Part shown: positions 50,413-60,157 of the stretch, piece after piece | Layout of the letters: each line of letters begins with the position of its first letter | Numbering within the stretch: position 1 is the stretch's first letter | Assembly (NCBI GenBank): GCA_002781365.1 | Contig: PETN01000020.1 | Coordinates: 62,001 to 126,000 of the forward strand | Direction of reading: 5' to 3' | DNA: 64,000 nt | Source: Sulfurimonas sp. CG01_land_8_20_14_3_00_36_23 | GTDB lineage: Bacteria; Campylobacterota; Campylobacteria; Campylobacterales; Sulfurimonadaceae | Made by a program: the position numbers and the translations under genes | Notes under the pieces: generated by a model | Databases searched by the model: none | Told to the model about the DNA's origin: nothing | Seen by the model: the letters and a program-made list of their open reading frames with translations, nothing else

Positions 50413-51702
50413 TTAATGCACAAAAGTTTGTGCGTTTAATTGTAATGAAGCAACTGCTCCATCTATACCATCTTCTCTATTGTGAAGTGTTATTTTTGCT
50501 CCCAAGGCATCTGCCGCACTTTTTGCCAAGAATAACCCAAGTCCAACACCAGGCTTATTCCCTTGTCTTTTAAAGGGTGCAAAGAGGTCTATAGTATCAT
50601 CAATACCACACCCTTCATCGATAACTTCAATAAGGAGCCCTTTGGCATTATTAAGAGAGCTTCTAATCGTTACAGAACTCTTGGGTGGAGTGAATTTTAA
50701 AGCATTTTGTAAAAAGTTTTGAACAATTTGATTTAAGAGAGTGACCTGAAGTGTTGCCATAAAACTATGAGGCTCAAGAGAAATATGTAAAGTTTTTCCT
50801 TCATTCCCAGCTAAAAGTTTAAAATCATCTGCTTTTTGTTTTAAGACAGAGATAACATCTACTTGAATAGGTTTATCAAGTTGTGCACCCTCTTGGCGCC
50901 CTATATTTAGAATATTAGAGACAATGATATTCATCTCATCCACTGTTTTATTTGTAACCTTTAATGCCTCAATATACTCTTGGGGTGAGCGTGTTTTTAT
51001 GAGTGTAACCTGATTTTTTAACTTTATAACTGCAAGAGGAGTTTTGAGTTCATGCGCAGTACCTATGAAGAGCTCTTTTTGATACTTCACAAAGTTTTGG
51101 ATTCTTGCAATAAAATGGTTGATAGTAGCTCCAAGAGGTTCAAACTCTTCTGGTAACTCACTTGTCTTTATGGGTTTCATCAAGTGCTCATTCATATTGG
51201 ATAATCTCGAAGAGAGGGTTTGTACAGGAATAACGAGCATCTTTGAGAGGGCTATCGCATAAAGGATAACAAGAATAAATCCAGCGATATTTATAATGAA
51301 TATATAGTTAAGAATTTTGTGCAGAAGCAACTTCATCGGAGTAATCTCTTTTGTTATTTTCAAGTAGCTTATGTCATTGATATTAAAAGGATAAATAAAT
51401 ATGAGGTACGTTTTGTTATTTCTAGTAGATTCATAAGTATCTACATCTGCTTTTGGAGCTTTAAGGTAGATAATTTCAACGCTTAAGTTTAGATAGGAGT
51501 CTGACATTAGTGTATCAGCTTGATAAAGTGATTTGTTACTTGCTATGTTTTTTGCTACTTGGCGTAACTCTTGACGTTTTTCATCATAAATAGATTGTTC
51601 AATGTAAAAATATAAAATGGATGAGAATAAAAAGATAAGAGAGAGAGAAGCAAATATAAGTTTAATAAGAAAACTGCGTCTAATACTTCTTTTTGCTGAC
51701 AT
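50413..51702 (-). CDS. Sensor histidine kinase (ArsS-like)
   Basis: 'IGTAHELKTPLAVIKLKNQ' H-box, 'LNQIVQNFLQNALKFTPP', 'PGVGLGLFLAKSAADALG'. Confidence 0.9.
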   Translation of the reverse strand: MSAKRSIRRSFLIKLIFASLSLIFLFSSILYFYIEQSIYDEKRQELRQVAKNIASNKSLYQADTLMSDSYLNLSVEIIYLKAPKADVDTYESTRNNKTYLIFIYPFNINDISYLKITKEITPMKLLLHKILNYIFIINIAGFILVILYAIALSKMLVIPVQTLSSRLSNMNEHLMKPIKTSELPEEFEPLGATINHFIARIQNFVKYQKELFIGTAHELKTPLAVIKLKNQVTLIKTRSPQEYIEALKVTNKTVDEMNIIVSNILNIGRQEGAQLDKPIQVDVISVLKQKADDFKLLAGNEGKTLHISLEPHSFMATLQVTLLNQIVQNFLQNALKFTPPKSSVTIRSSLNNAKGLLIEVIDEGCGIDDTIDLFAPFKRQGNKPGVGLGLFLAKSAADALGAKITLHNREDGIDGAVASLQLNAQTFVH

Positions 51703-51762
51703 ACTAAACCTTAAATGACAATTGTGTGCAATTATAACAAAAGTAAATTTAAAAAGATAAGG

Positions 51763-51790
51763 GTTTTAAAAATCAGCCCAAAAGGGCTGA
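51763..51790 (-). terminator. Rho-independent terminator TCAGCCCTTTTGGGCTGATTTTTAAAA downstream of response regulator
   Basis: 7-bp perfect stem, 4-nt loop, T-rich tail on the minus strand. Confidence 0.75.
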
Positions 51791-51804
51791 AGCGGAGAGA
51801 TAAA

Positions 51805-52479
51805 TTAGTTTATTTCTTTAGGAAAACAGAAACGGTAACCACGACGACGAACTGTCTCAATTGTAGTGATTCCTAATGGTTTATCCATCTTTTGTCTAAT
51901 TTGATTAATCGCAACTTCAATTACATTTGGAGTTACTAATTCTGGTTCTTCCCAGATTGCGTCAAGCAGTTGCTCTTTAGATACAATTTGGTCACGGTGA
52001 CGAGCTAAGTGAGTAAGTACTTCAAAAGGTTTCCCTTTAAGTTCTATCTCTTGCTCTTTGTAAGTAATTTTTTCTTCTTCAGGGTTAATAATAAGGTCTT
52101 CGATTTCAATGATATTACTTCCACCAAAACGAAGTCTAGCCTCAATACGAGCCACAAGAACATCAAAATCAAATGGTTTACGAATATAATCATCCGCACC
52201 ACTTCTAAGGGCTTCGATTTCACTCTCATTGTCATCTCTAGCAGAGATTACAACAACAACAGTTTTTGGAGTTTTAGATTTAATATCACCAATAATGTCA
52301 ACAGAATTTCCATCTGGAAGCATCCAATCCATAAGGACTAAATCATAATTACGAATATCTAAATAATACTCACCATCTTTAAGAGTCTCAACAACATCGC
52401 TTTGGTAACCATATTCTTTCAGTCCCTCTGCAAGCATTTTGTTTAATGTAACTTCATCTTCTATAATAAGAATACGCAT
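51805..52479 (-). CDS. OmpR-family response regulator (ArsR/HP0166-like)
   Basis: 'MRILIIEDEVTLNKMLAEGLKEYGY', 'DLVLMDWMLPDG', winged helix 'TPNVIEVAINQIRQKMDKPLGITTIETVRRRGYRF'. Confidence 0.92.
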   Translation of the reverse strand: MRILIIEDEVTLNKMLAEGLKEYGYQSDVVETLKDGEYYLDIRNYDLVLMDWMLPDGNSVDIIGDIKSKTPKTVVVVISARDDNESEIEALRSGADDYIRKPFDFDVLVARIEARLRFGGSNIIEIEDLIINPEEEKITYKEQEIELKGKPFEVLTHLARHRDQIVSKEQLLDAIWEEPELVTPNVIEVAINQIRQKMDKPLGITTIETVRRRGYRFCFPKEIN

Positions 52480-52581
52480 GAATAATGTCCTATAATGTAA
52501 ATAATTTGGCGGAATCATACCATAATTTTAGGTTAGTTTAAAGTTTTTTTCAATTTAATTTAAAAAAACTTTAACATTAGA

Positions 52582-52911
52582 TTAAGATTTGAAGGTTGAA
52601 TGGCTCTCTACACTTACCCTGCACTCGGGTAATATAGATGGTTTTGTTATCTTTATTTTCATAGAATCTATGAGATAAAATTCTTTTTTTAATTTTTGAG
52701 AGAGACTCTTTAGAGCATCTTCAATGAGTAGATATTTAGTCTCTATTAAATCCATTTTTATACAATGAACAACTTCAGCATAGTTTATAAACTCAGTTGT
52801 GTACTCATACTCTAATGTGAGGTTAATAAGAACATCTTGCGGAGTAGTTCTCTCAAAATCTAAAATTCCAAGGATGCACTGGAATTTCAAATCTTCAATA
52901 TAAATCGTCAT
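52582..52911 (-). CDS. folB: Dihydroneopterin aldolase
   Basis: 'IEDLKFQCILGILDFERTTPQDVLINLTLEYE'. Confidence 0.88.
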   Translation of the reverse strand: MTIYIEDLKFQCILGILDFERTTPQDVLINLTLEYEYTTEFINYAEVVHCIKMDLIETKYLLIEDALKSLSQKLKKEFYLIDSMKIKITKPSILPECRVSVESHSTFKS

Positions 52912-53525
52912 TAAACTACTCTTTTCTCTTGGCCTTTAAAGAGACGAATGATATTAGGCAGATGTTTGTAAAAAAGTAAAAAGACTATGAATACAACAGG
53001 TGCATGTGCCATTTCAGGGTGAATGTAAAAGCTCGAAATTAAAAGAGCAGTTACTCCTGTAAGAGAGGATACGGATGAGATACGGATAGTTTTTGCGCCA
53101 ATAGCCCAAACTACAAGAGCGATGAGTGTCTCGTAAGGAAGCATAAACATCATAACACCCATACCAGTAGCGATACCTTTTCCACCTTCAAAGTTTAAGT
53201 AAGGAGAGTAACAGTGACCAATCACAGCTAGTACTGCTATCCCCCAAAGTGTTGCTTCACTAACGCCTAAAATCGAAGCAACAAGTAAAACAAGCACCCC
53301 TTTGATTGCATCAAGTGCAAGTGTTGCCGCTCCAAGTTTTTTAGCAAGAGCGGGATTGCTCTCTTTTACAACTCTTAATACATTCGTAGCACCGATACTT
53401 CCACTTCCACTTGCTTTGACATCGACACCTGCAAACTTTTTCGCAAGGAGAAGACCAAAAGGAATCCCACCAACAAGATACGCTGCTAGAAAAAATTGAA
53501 CATTTGTGTTAAATAAAAAATCCAT
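52911..53525 (-). CDS. plsY: Glycerol-3-phosphate acyltransferase
   Basis: 'AYLVGGIPFGLLLAKKFAGVDVKASGSGSIGATNVLR', 'GHCYSPYLNFEGGKGIATGMGV'. Confidence 0.95.
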   Translation of the reverse strand: MDFLFNTNVQFFLAAYLVGGIPFGLLLAKKFAGVDVKASGSGSIGATNVLRVVKESNPALAKKLGAATLALDAIKGVLVLLVASILGVSEATLWGIAVLAVIGHCYSPYLNFEGGKGIATGMGVMMFMLPYETLIALVVWAIGAKTIRISSVSSLTGVTALLISSFYIHPEMAHAPVVFIVFLLFYKHLPNIIRLFKGQEKRVV

Positions 53526-53593
53526 ACAATACCTTAACGTTATAATTGCGACATCTTACTTCATATATATTTATAATCTAATAAAAATCTATA

Positions 53594-53607
53594 TTTCCAC
53601 ATGCCAA
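53594..53607 (-). repeat. Dispersed motif, single intergenic copy
   Basis: TTTCCACATGCCAA between amt and plsY. Confidence 0.9.
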
Positions 53608-53628
53608 GATTTTTTTACTCTTTTAGTT

Positions 53629-55455
53629 CTACCAAGAACAGACTCTGTTCCTACCCAATCTTTTTGCTTCATAGAGTGCTTTATCTGCATTTTCTATTAT
53701 CGCCTCTAAAGTCATGTTTTCATCTTTAGGGCTACTCACACCAAAGGAGCAGGTTACTCTGCCGACATGCTCAAAAGTGGTGCTCTCTATTTTTGCTCTA
53801 AGTCTCTCTGCACTCTCTTGCGCGATGAGAAGGTTTCTGGTTCGAAGTGTGACTACAAACTCCTCTCCACCCCATCGTGCGAAGTAATCCTCTTGACGGA
53901 GGAGTGGAGCTATAATCGCAGCAATCGTTTTGATGACTTCATCTCCCACACTGTGTCCATAAGTGTCATTGACCAATTTGAACTTATCTATATCCAAAAT
54001 AACAATAGAAATTTTATCACGGTAAGGATTTTTTTGAAGTACTTTTTCATACAACCCTCGTCGATTCATGATTTTTGTCAGAGGGTCGGTGATGGACTCT
54101 CTTTTTAAGTTTATGTTTGAATTTCTTAGCTTTAACTGCTCTTGATTGAGGAGTGAGAGAAGATAGTTGAAAAATCTGGCAACGATTCCGACTTCAGTAT
54201 ATCTCTCCTCATGCACTTTTCCGTTAAAGTTTCCTGACTTCATGATTTTTATAATACTCTCTATCGTCTCAACCCATGGCATTCTTGCATTGTGTTCAGC
54301 TACATTGAGACCGATGACTTCATGCTTTTTTGAGACGCGTAGCGCATTAAATTTTAACAAACTCCCAAATAGAAGCAAGCCTAAGGTAAAAGCAAAGACA
54401 AAGGCACTCGCCACTCCTATAAGTTGCACACCTATAAACTCTCCTCTGCTCATATTCTCTGGTAAGCTCGCAAAGAAACCTACAGCCATCGTACCCCAGA
54501 CACCAGCAAAACCGTGAATACTTACAACGCTTAGCGGGTCATCTACTTTCATGATTTTTAAAAGTAACTGATCAGTCGTAAACATCACGACTGCGGAAAT
54601 AAAGCCAACAAAGGCAGCGACTGGAGTTGAAAACTCATTACAGCCTGCCGTAATCCCAACAAGCCCCGCAATAATTCCAAAACTAAAGATTTCAACACCG
54701 ATTCTCTCTTTGAAAAAGAGAGAGATGATGTAGGCAGCAAGTCCACCGAATGCTCCGCCTATGAGTGTATTTAGTAGAATTTTAGAGACAGATTTATCGT
54801 AAATAATAAGCGAACCTGCGTTAAATCCAAACCAAGCAAACCAGAGGATAAAAACACCAAAAACTATGAAGTTATGATTACTTGGAGCAAAATAGAGCGC
54901 TTTCCCTCTTCGGAATTTTCCAAGTCTCGGACCAAGTAGAATCGCTCCAGCAAGTCCTATCCAAGCACCTACGGAGTGAACAACGGTAGAGCCTGCAAAA
55001 TCACTAAAGCCAAGATTTTTAAGCCAACCACCTTCACCCCAGCTCCAGTGTCCAAAAGTTGGATAGATAATCCCCGTAACTATAATGGCAACAAGAACAT
55101 AGGCATTAAATTTGATTCTCTCAGCTACTGCACCAGAGACAATTGTTACGGCTGTTGCTGCAAACATTGCCTGAAAGAAGAAAAAGGCATTGACATTGAA
55201 ATCTTCTCCATCAATAAAAAAGTGGCTTGTTCCAAAAATGCCCAAACTGTCAGTTCCAAACATCAGTCCAAAGCCTAGAATCCAAAAAACAATTACACCC
55301 ATAATGGTATCTATGAGATTTTTCATAGCAACATTGATAGTATTTTTCGAGCGTACAGTTCCTGTCTCAACGAGTGCAAATCCAAGCTGCATCAAAAACA
55401 CCAAAAATCCTGTTAACATCATCCATAATATATCTATATTGCCATATTCACTCAT
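53629..55455 (-). CDS. amt: Ammonium transporter fused to C-terminal GGDEF domain
   Basis: Amt motifs 'WGEGGWLKNLGFSDFAGSTVVHSVGAWIGLAGAI', 'VSIHGFAGVWGTMAVGFFAS'; C-term 'ITDPLTKIMNRRGLYEK', 'RWGGEEFVV'. Confidence 0.93.
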   Translation of the reverse strand: MSEYGNIDILWMMLTGFLVFLMQLGFALVETGTVRSKNTINVAMKNLIDTIMGVIVFWILGFGLMFGTDSLGIFGTSHFFIDGEDFNVNAFFFFQAMFAATAVTIVSGAVAERIKFNAYVLVAIIVTGIIYPTFGHWSWGEGGWLKNLGFSDFAGSTVVHSVGAWIGLAGAILLGPRLGKFRRGKALYFAPSNHNFIVFGVFILWFAWFGFNAGSLIIYDKSVSKILLNTLIGGAFGGLAAYIISLFFKERIGVEIFSFGIIAGLVGITAGCNEFSTPVAAFVGFISAVVMFTTDQLLLKIMKVDDPLSVVSIHGFAGVWGTMAVGFFASLPENMSRGEFIGVQLIGVASAFVFAFTLGLLLFGSLLKFNALRVSKKHEVIGLNVAEHNARMPWVETIESIIKIMKSGNFNGKVHEERYTEVGIVARFFNYLLSLLNQEQLKLRNSNINLKRESITDPLTKIMNRRGLYEKVLQKNPYRDKISIVILDIDKFKLVNDTYGHSVGDEVIKTIAAIIAPLLRQEDYFARWGGEEFVVTLRTRNLLIAQESAERLRAKIESTTFEHVGRVTCSFGVSSPKDENMTLEAIIENADKALYEAKRLGRNRVCSW

Positions 55456-55610
55456 TGAGTCTCTTGCCTTTAATTCTAAAGTGCAACATCTTACGTAATA
55501 TAAAATTACAATCGGATAAAAATTCTCCATTACTATATGTAAAGAAGTTAAAACAGTAAAAAAGCACAGATTTAAGGTAAAATTTTTACTAATATGATTT
55601 GGAAGGCTTC

Positions 55611-56186
55611 ATGATGAAAAGAAAAATAATTGAAAGATATGAACGCACAGCAGAGAATGAAGTTATCATTGCCATCTCGGCTACAAAAATAGAAGATTTA
55701 TATGATGATTTTGACAAAAAATCTACTTTCTTAAAAAAAGATTTGAACCATGATTTGGTTGAATATATCATAGAGAGTGTCAAAGAGATAGAGCAAGAAA
55801 AGTTTATAATAGAGTTTAACCTTGAAGTGATGGCGAGTGATGCATCTATATCAAGAGTGAAAAACAGTGTAAATAGCTTTTTTATCTATATGCAAGAGTT
55901 AGAAGCGAGAAAAATGAGTGATATGATTAGGACATCTCTGATTTTACTTCTTATAGGCGTTGTGCTAGCTACTTTGTCAGTAATTATCAACAAGAACTTA
56001 GCAGAAGATACAAGTGTCGTTACAGCTGTAGTTGCTGAGGGGTTGACAGTTGCGGCTTGGGTCTCCTTATGGGAAGCACTGGCTACTTTTCTCATAAAAT
56101 GGATGCCCTATAAAAAAACAATCTCACTCTTTAAGAGGATTGCAACTTCTACTATCAGAGTTGAATTTTCTACACAAAAGAAATAA
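55611..56186 (+). CDS. Conserved membrane protein of unknown function
   Basis: 195-aa ORF, two C-terminal TM segments. Confidence 0.65.
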   Translation: MMKRKIIERYERTAENEVIIAISATKIEDLYDDFDKKSTFLKKDLNHDLVEYIIESVKEIEQEKFIIEFNLEVMASDASISRVKNSVNSFFIYMQELEARKMSDMIRTSLILLLIGVVLATLSVIINKNLAEDTSVVTAVVAEGLTVAAWVSLWEALATFLIKWMPYKKTISLFKRIATSTIRVEFSTQKK

Positions 56187-56189
56187 TCG

Positions 56190-56203
56190 TTTCCACATGC
56201 CAA
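56190..56203 (-). repeat. Dispersed motif, single intergenic copy
   Basis: TTTCCACATGCCAA upstream of nadA. Confidence 0.9.
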
Positions 56204-56261
56204 ACGAGAAGTTGTTTTTTTATTTTGATATAATAACGCGACTATAAATAAGGAACCTTTT

Positions 56262-57260
56262 TTGCAATTTACGAACGAAGAATTAAAAGAGAAAATCAAT
56301 GCATTAAAAGATAAACTCAGTGTGACGGTTGTTGCGCATTTTTATCAGAGAGATGAAGTTTTTGAGATGGGAGATATTACAGGTGATTCCCTTGAACTTG
56401 CAATAAAAACAAGAGATGATACTGCGGAGTTTGTACTCTTTTGCGGAGTTGGTTTTATGGGGCAGAGTGTTAAAGTTTTAAGTCCAAACAAAAGAGTCGT
56501 TATGCCAAAAATCGCTTGTTGTGCGATGGCGAGAATGATAGATACTCTCTACTATGATGACTCGGTAAAATTCATGCAAGATTATGGTATTTTAAAAGAG
56601 AATATTCTCCCGATTACCTACATAAACTCCAATGCAGAAGTGAAGGCAAAAGTAGGCGAAATGGGCGGTATGGTCTGTACAAGCTCCAATGCGAAAACTA
56701 TTATAACAACAGCGCTCAAAGAGGGTAAAAAAATCCTTTTCGTTCCAGATAGATGTTTAGGTCAAAATATAGCAAACCAGATGGGACTCAAATCTTGTGT
56801 AATCGGCGATGGAACGAATCCTATCGATGCGGATATTATCTGTTATAACGGTTTTTGCTCTGTTCACCAGCTTTTTACCGTAGAAGATATTGAGTTTTAT
56901 CGTAAAAAATATCCTGGAATTTTAATAGCAACGCACCCCGAGTGTGACCCTGCTGTTTGTGAAGCTTCTGATTTTGTAGGTTCAACTTCGCAACTTATTA
57001 AGTTTATAAAAGAGTTGCCTGTAGAGCAAAAAGTTGCTGTTGGAACAGAGTTTAACATGGTAAACCGTTTAAGAGAGAAAAATACCTATGTACTCTCGTC
57101 CACAAAACCAGAGTGCCCAACCATGAATGAAACGACTTTAGAAGATTTATATTTGACTTTAAAAGCTATTGATGATGGTGAGCCAATCAATGAGATTTTT
57201 GTGGATGAAAAAACACAAAAATGGGCGAAAATAGCACTAGAGAGAATGTTGGCACTATGA
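56262..57260 (+). CDS. nadA: Quinolinate synthase A
   Basis: 'VVAHFYQRDEVFEMGDITGDSLELA', 'HPECDPAVCEASDFVGST', 'ECPTMNETTLEDLYLTL'; TTG start. Confidence 0.95.
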   Translation: MQFTNEELKEKINALKDKLSVTVVAHFYQRDEVFEMGDITGDSLELAIKTRDDTAEFVLFCGVGFMGQSVKVLSPNKRVVMPKIACCAMARMIDTLYYDDSVKFMQDYGILKENILPITYINSNAEVKAKVGEMGGMVCTSSNAKTIITTALKEGKKILFVPDRCLGQNIANQMGLKSCVIGDGTNPIDADIICYNGFCSVHQLFTVEDIEFYRKKYPGILIATHPECDPAVCEASDFVGSTSQLIKFIKELPVEQKVAVGTEFNMVNRLREKNTYVLSSTKPECPTMNETTLEDLYLTLKAIDDGEPINEIFVDEKTQKWAKIALERMLAL

Positions 57261-58072
57261 TAGAAGCATTTGTAAAAGCGACATTGGCTGAGGATGTTGG
57301 ACGAGGTGATTTATACGCTTTAGTTGAGCCAAGTGTAGATGCTACTGCAAAAATTATTGCTAAAAGTGATGGCGTTATTGCAGGTGTGAAGTACATCACT
57401 GTTTTAGCAAAGCTAGAAAACTTTGAAATACTCTGGCTGAAAAAGGATGGCGAAAAGTTTCTAAAGGGCGAGACTCTGGCAACGCTCCAAGGAGATTCGC
57501 ACACGCTTTTAAAGATAGAACGTACTCTTTTAAATATGCTTTTACATGCAAGCTCCATAGCAACTTTTACAAGCAGATATGTTGCTATTTTGCAACCCTA
57601 TGGAGTGAAACTCTTAGATACGAGAAAAACAAGACCTATGCTAAGACTCTTTGAAAAGTACGCGACAAGAACAGGTGGAGCAGTAAACCATAGAATGGGA
57701 TTAGATGATTCTTTGATGATAAAAGATACACATCTCAAGACAATCAAAGATTTGAACTCCTATATACTCCAAGCTAGAAAACAGATTCCTTTTACTGCAA
57801 AGATAGAAGTCGAAGCGGAAACATTTGAAATTGCATGTGAGGCTATGGCATGTGGAAGTGATATTGTAATGTGTGATAACATGACTCCCAAGGAGATAGA
57901 AGAAGTTGTAGCTTATAGAGATAAAAACTTTAAACATATCCTCTTAGAAGCGAGTGGAAACATCTCACTTGAAACCATAGAAGCATATGCAAAAACAGGA
58001 GTCGACGCAATAAGCAGCGGCTCTTTAATCCATCAAGCAAATTGGATAGACCTATCAATGAAGATAGATTAA
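57257..58072 (+). CDS. nadC: Nicotinate-nucleotide pyrophosphorylase
   Basis: 'LAEDVGRGDLYA', 'LLDTRKTRPMLRLFEKYATRTGGAVNHRMGLDDSLMIKDTH'; ATGA overlap with nadA. Confidence 0.95.
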   Translation: MIEAFVKATLAEDVGRGDLYALVEPSVDATAKIIAKSDGVIAGVKYITVLAKLENFEILWLKKDGEKFLKGETLATLQGDSHTLLKIERTLLNMLLHASSIATFTSRYVAILQPYGVKLLDTRKTRPMLRLFEKYATRTGGAVNHRMGLDDSLMIKDTHLKTIKDLNSYILQARKQIPFTAKIEVEAETFEIACEAMACGSDIVMCDNMTPKEIEEVVAYRDKNFKHILLEASGNISLETIEAYAKTGVDAISSGSLIHQANWIDLSMKID

Positions 58073-58073
58073 T

Positions 58074-58106
58074 TTTCCACATGCCAAACAATTTCCACAT
58101 GCCAAA
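58074..58106 (-). repeat. Direct tandem pair of motif, TTTCCACATGCCAAA twice with 18-nt period
   Basis: Read directly; fills the short nadC-flhB gap. Confidence 0.95.
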
Positions 58107-58120
58107 AAAAGGTACTTTAA

Positions 58121-59173
58121 ATGGCTGATGATCAGGAAAAAACAGAAGAACCCACCGCCAAAAAGATTGAAGATGCCAGAAAGGAAGGGAATGTTCCCAA
58201 GTCTCAAGATGCATCTGGGGTTATCACTCTTTTTGTGGCATTACTCTCTTTTTTAATGCTCTTTCCTTATATGACCGCGCATGTTTTTTTTCTCTTTAAA
58301 TACTATTTTTCCCTTATCGGAATGCCTCTTGATAAACTCTTTATGGTTGATATTGCGATAGTAACTATCAGAGAGTTCCTTTTAATTATTATGCCTCTTG
58401 CAATTGTTGTCGCGATTGCAGGTGTTGTTGCCGCATTAGCTCAATTTGGATTTTTATTTACAGTCGATGCAATTCAGCCAAAATTCAGCAAAATAGATCC
58501 AATCAAAGGAACGAAAAATCTTTTTTCTATGAAGAAAGTGATAGATGGGATGAAGGTAACTTTCAAATCTTTTACAACCTTAGGCGTAGGATTCGTCTTT
58601 TTCTTTTTGTTTATTGTTGAATTACCAACCGTTGCTCTCTTTGGGCTTGACCAACAGCTTGAATGGCTTAAAGACAAGGCAATTATTATAGCTTTTGTAA
58701 TGCTTTTAATCATATTTGTCTTTGCAATTATCGATGTAGTCATCGTGAGAAAACAGTATTTTGATGATCTTAAAATGAGTAAGCAAGAGATAAAAGATGA
58801 GATGAAAAATGTAGAAGGGGACCCGATGGTAAAGGGAAAAATTCGTCAAATTCAGATGCAGGCAGCGCAAAAAAGAATGATGGCAGATGTTCCAAATGCG
58901 GATGTCGTGATTACCAATCCAACCCATTATGCTGTAGCAATTAAATATGAGGAAGAGAAGTCTCATGCTCCTATTGTAGTTGCAAAAGGAATGGATAACA
59001 TCGCCTTGCAAATAAAAAAGATTGCAAGAGAAAATAATGTGCATATCGTCCAAAATCCACCGCTCGCCAGAAGTTTATATGCCGAAGTAGAGTTAAGCAA
59101 ACCTATCCCTGAAGCACTCTTTGGAGCCGTTGCAGAAGTGCTTGCTTATGTGTATAAAATGAATAGAAAATAG
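58121..59173 (+). CDS. flhB: Flagellar biosynthesis protein FlhB
   Basis: 'EKTEEPTAKKIEDARKEGNVPKSQD', 'NADVVITNPTHYAVAIKYE' (NPTH autocleavage site). Confidence 0.97.
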   Translation: MADDQEKTEEPTAKKIEDARKEGNVPKSQDASGVITLFVALLSFLMLFPYMTAHVFFLFKYYFSLIGMPLDKLFMVDIAIVTIREFLLIIMPLAIVVAIAGVVAALAQFGFLFTVDAIQPKFSKIDPIKGTKNLFSMKKVIDGMKVTFKSFTTLGVGFVFFFLFIVELPTVALFGLDQQLEWLKDKAIIIAFVMLLIIFVFAIIDVVIVRKQYFDDLKMSKQEIKDEMKNVEGDPMVKGKIRQIQMQAAQKRMMADVPNADVVITNPTHYAVAIKYEEEKSHAPIVVAKGMDNIALQIKKIARENNVHIVQNPPLARSLYAEVELSKPIPEALFGAVAEVLAYVYKMNRK

Positions 59174-59218
59174 GAATGATTGTATAATCGTAAAAATATT
59201 AAGAAATCTGAGTTAGTT

Positions 59219-60157
59219 ATGAATAAAATTATAGAGAGAATAAATCAAGCAAAACACATTGTCGTCATAGCCCATTTAACTCCTGATGCAGACTCACTTG
59301 CAAGTGCGAGTGCTGTTTATACCTATCTTCTTACGCTGCATAAAAAAGTCTCATTTTTTTGTGCAAGTAAATCTATAAATCCAAAGTTACTCTTTTTGCC
59401 ATGGAGTGAGAAGATAAGAGACTCTTTTCCAAGTTCCGCAGATTTAGCTATTTCTCTGGATTGTGGAACTAGAAGTAGGTTAGGCGTAGAACTTAAATGT
59501 GATTTGATTAATATAGACCATCATGCCAGTAATGATAAATTTGGTACATTTTCTCTTATAGATAGTAAATGTATTAGTACCACACAAGTTTTATATAATT
59601 TTTTTAAATTCAACAAGATAAGTATCAACAAAAAAATGGCGACAGCACTCTATGCAGGAGTGTTAGATGACTCAAATGGTTTTTTGTCTGATGAGGTCGA
59701 TGGTACAACTTTTGCTTTAGTTCAAGAGTTAATAGCTGCCGGTGCGGACTTTAAATTGTGTAATAAATATATTATGAAATATATCTCACTGGGTGCCTTT
59801 AGACTTAAAGCTATTATGCATAAAAATATGTGTTTACTGCACAATGCAAAAATAGCCGTTTTTTGTGTCACGCAAGAAGATATGAAAACAAGTGGAGCCA
59901 TCGGTGAGGATTGTGAATCTGTTTTGGAAGAGTCACTCTATCTAAAGAGCGTTGAAGTTGCCCTTTTACTAAGAGAAAATCCTGACTTTACACTCAAAGG
60001 TTCACTACGTTCAAACACTCTTTTAGATGTCTCTAAAATAGCATCTAAGTTTGGTGGAGGCGGTCATACAAGCAGGGCAGGATTTGTAATTGAGAAGCCC
60101 ATGACACTAGAAGAGGCGAAAATAGAACTCTTAAAATTAATTAGCAAGGAAATATAG
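59219..60157 (+). CDS. DHH-family phosphoesterase (nanoRNase/pAp-type)
   Basis: 'VVIAHLTPDADSLASASAV', 'NIDHHASNDKFG', 'FGGGGHTSRAGF'. Confidence 0.88.
   Translation: MNKIIERINQAKHIVVIAHLTPDADSLASASAVYTYLLTLHKKVSFFCASKSINPKLLFLPWSEKIRDSFPSSADLAISLDCGTRSRLGVELKCDLINIDHHASNDKFGTFSLIDSKCISTTQVLYNFFKFNKISINKKMATALYAGVLDDSNGFLSDEVDGTTFALVQELIAAGADFKLCNKYIMKYISLGAFRLKAIMHKNMCLLHNAKIAVFCVTQEDMKTSGAIGEDCESVLEESLYLKSVEVALLLRENPDFTLKGSLRSNTLLDVSKIASKFGGGGHTSRAGFVIEKPMTLEEAKIELLKLISKEI

Noticed and set aside
54976-55498. Plus-strand ORFs opposite amt-GGDEF
   Set aside because: Antisense shadow ORFs of a well supported gene
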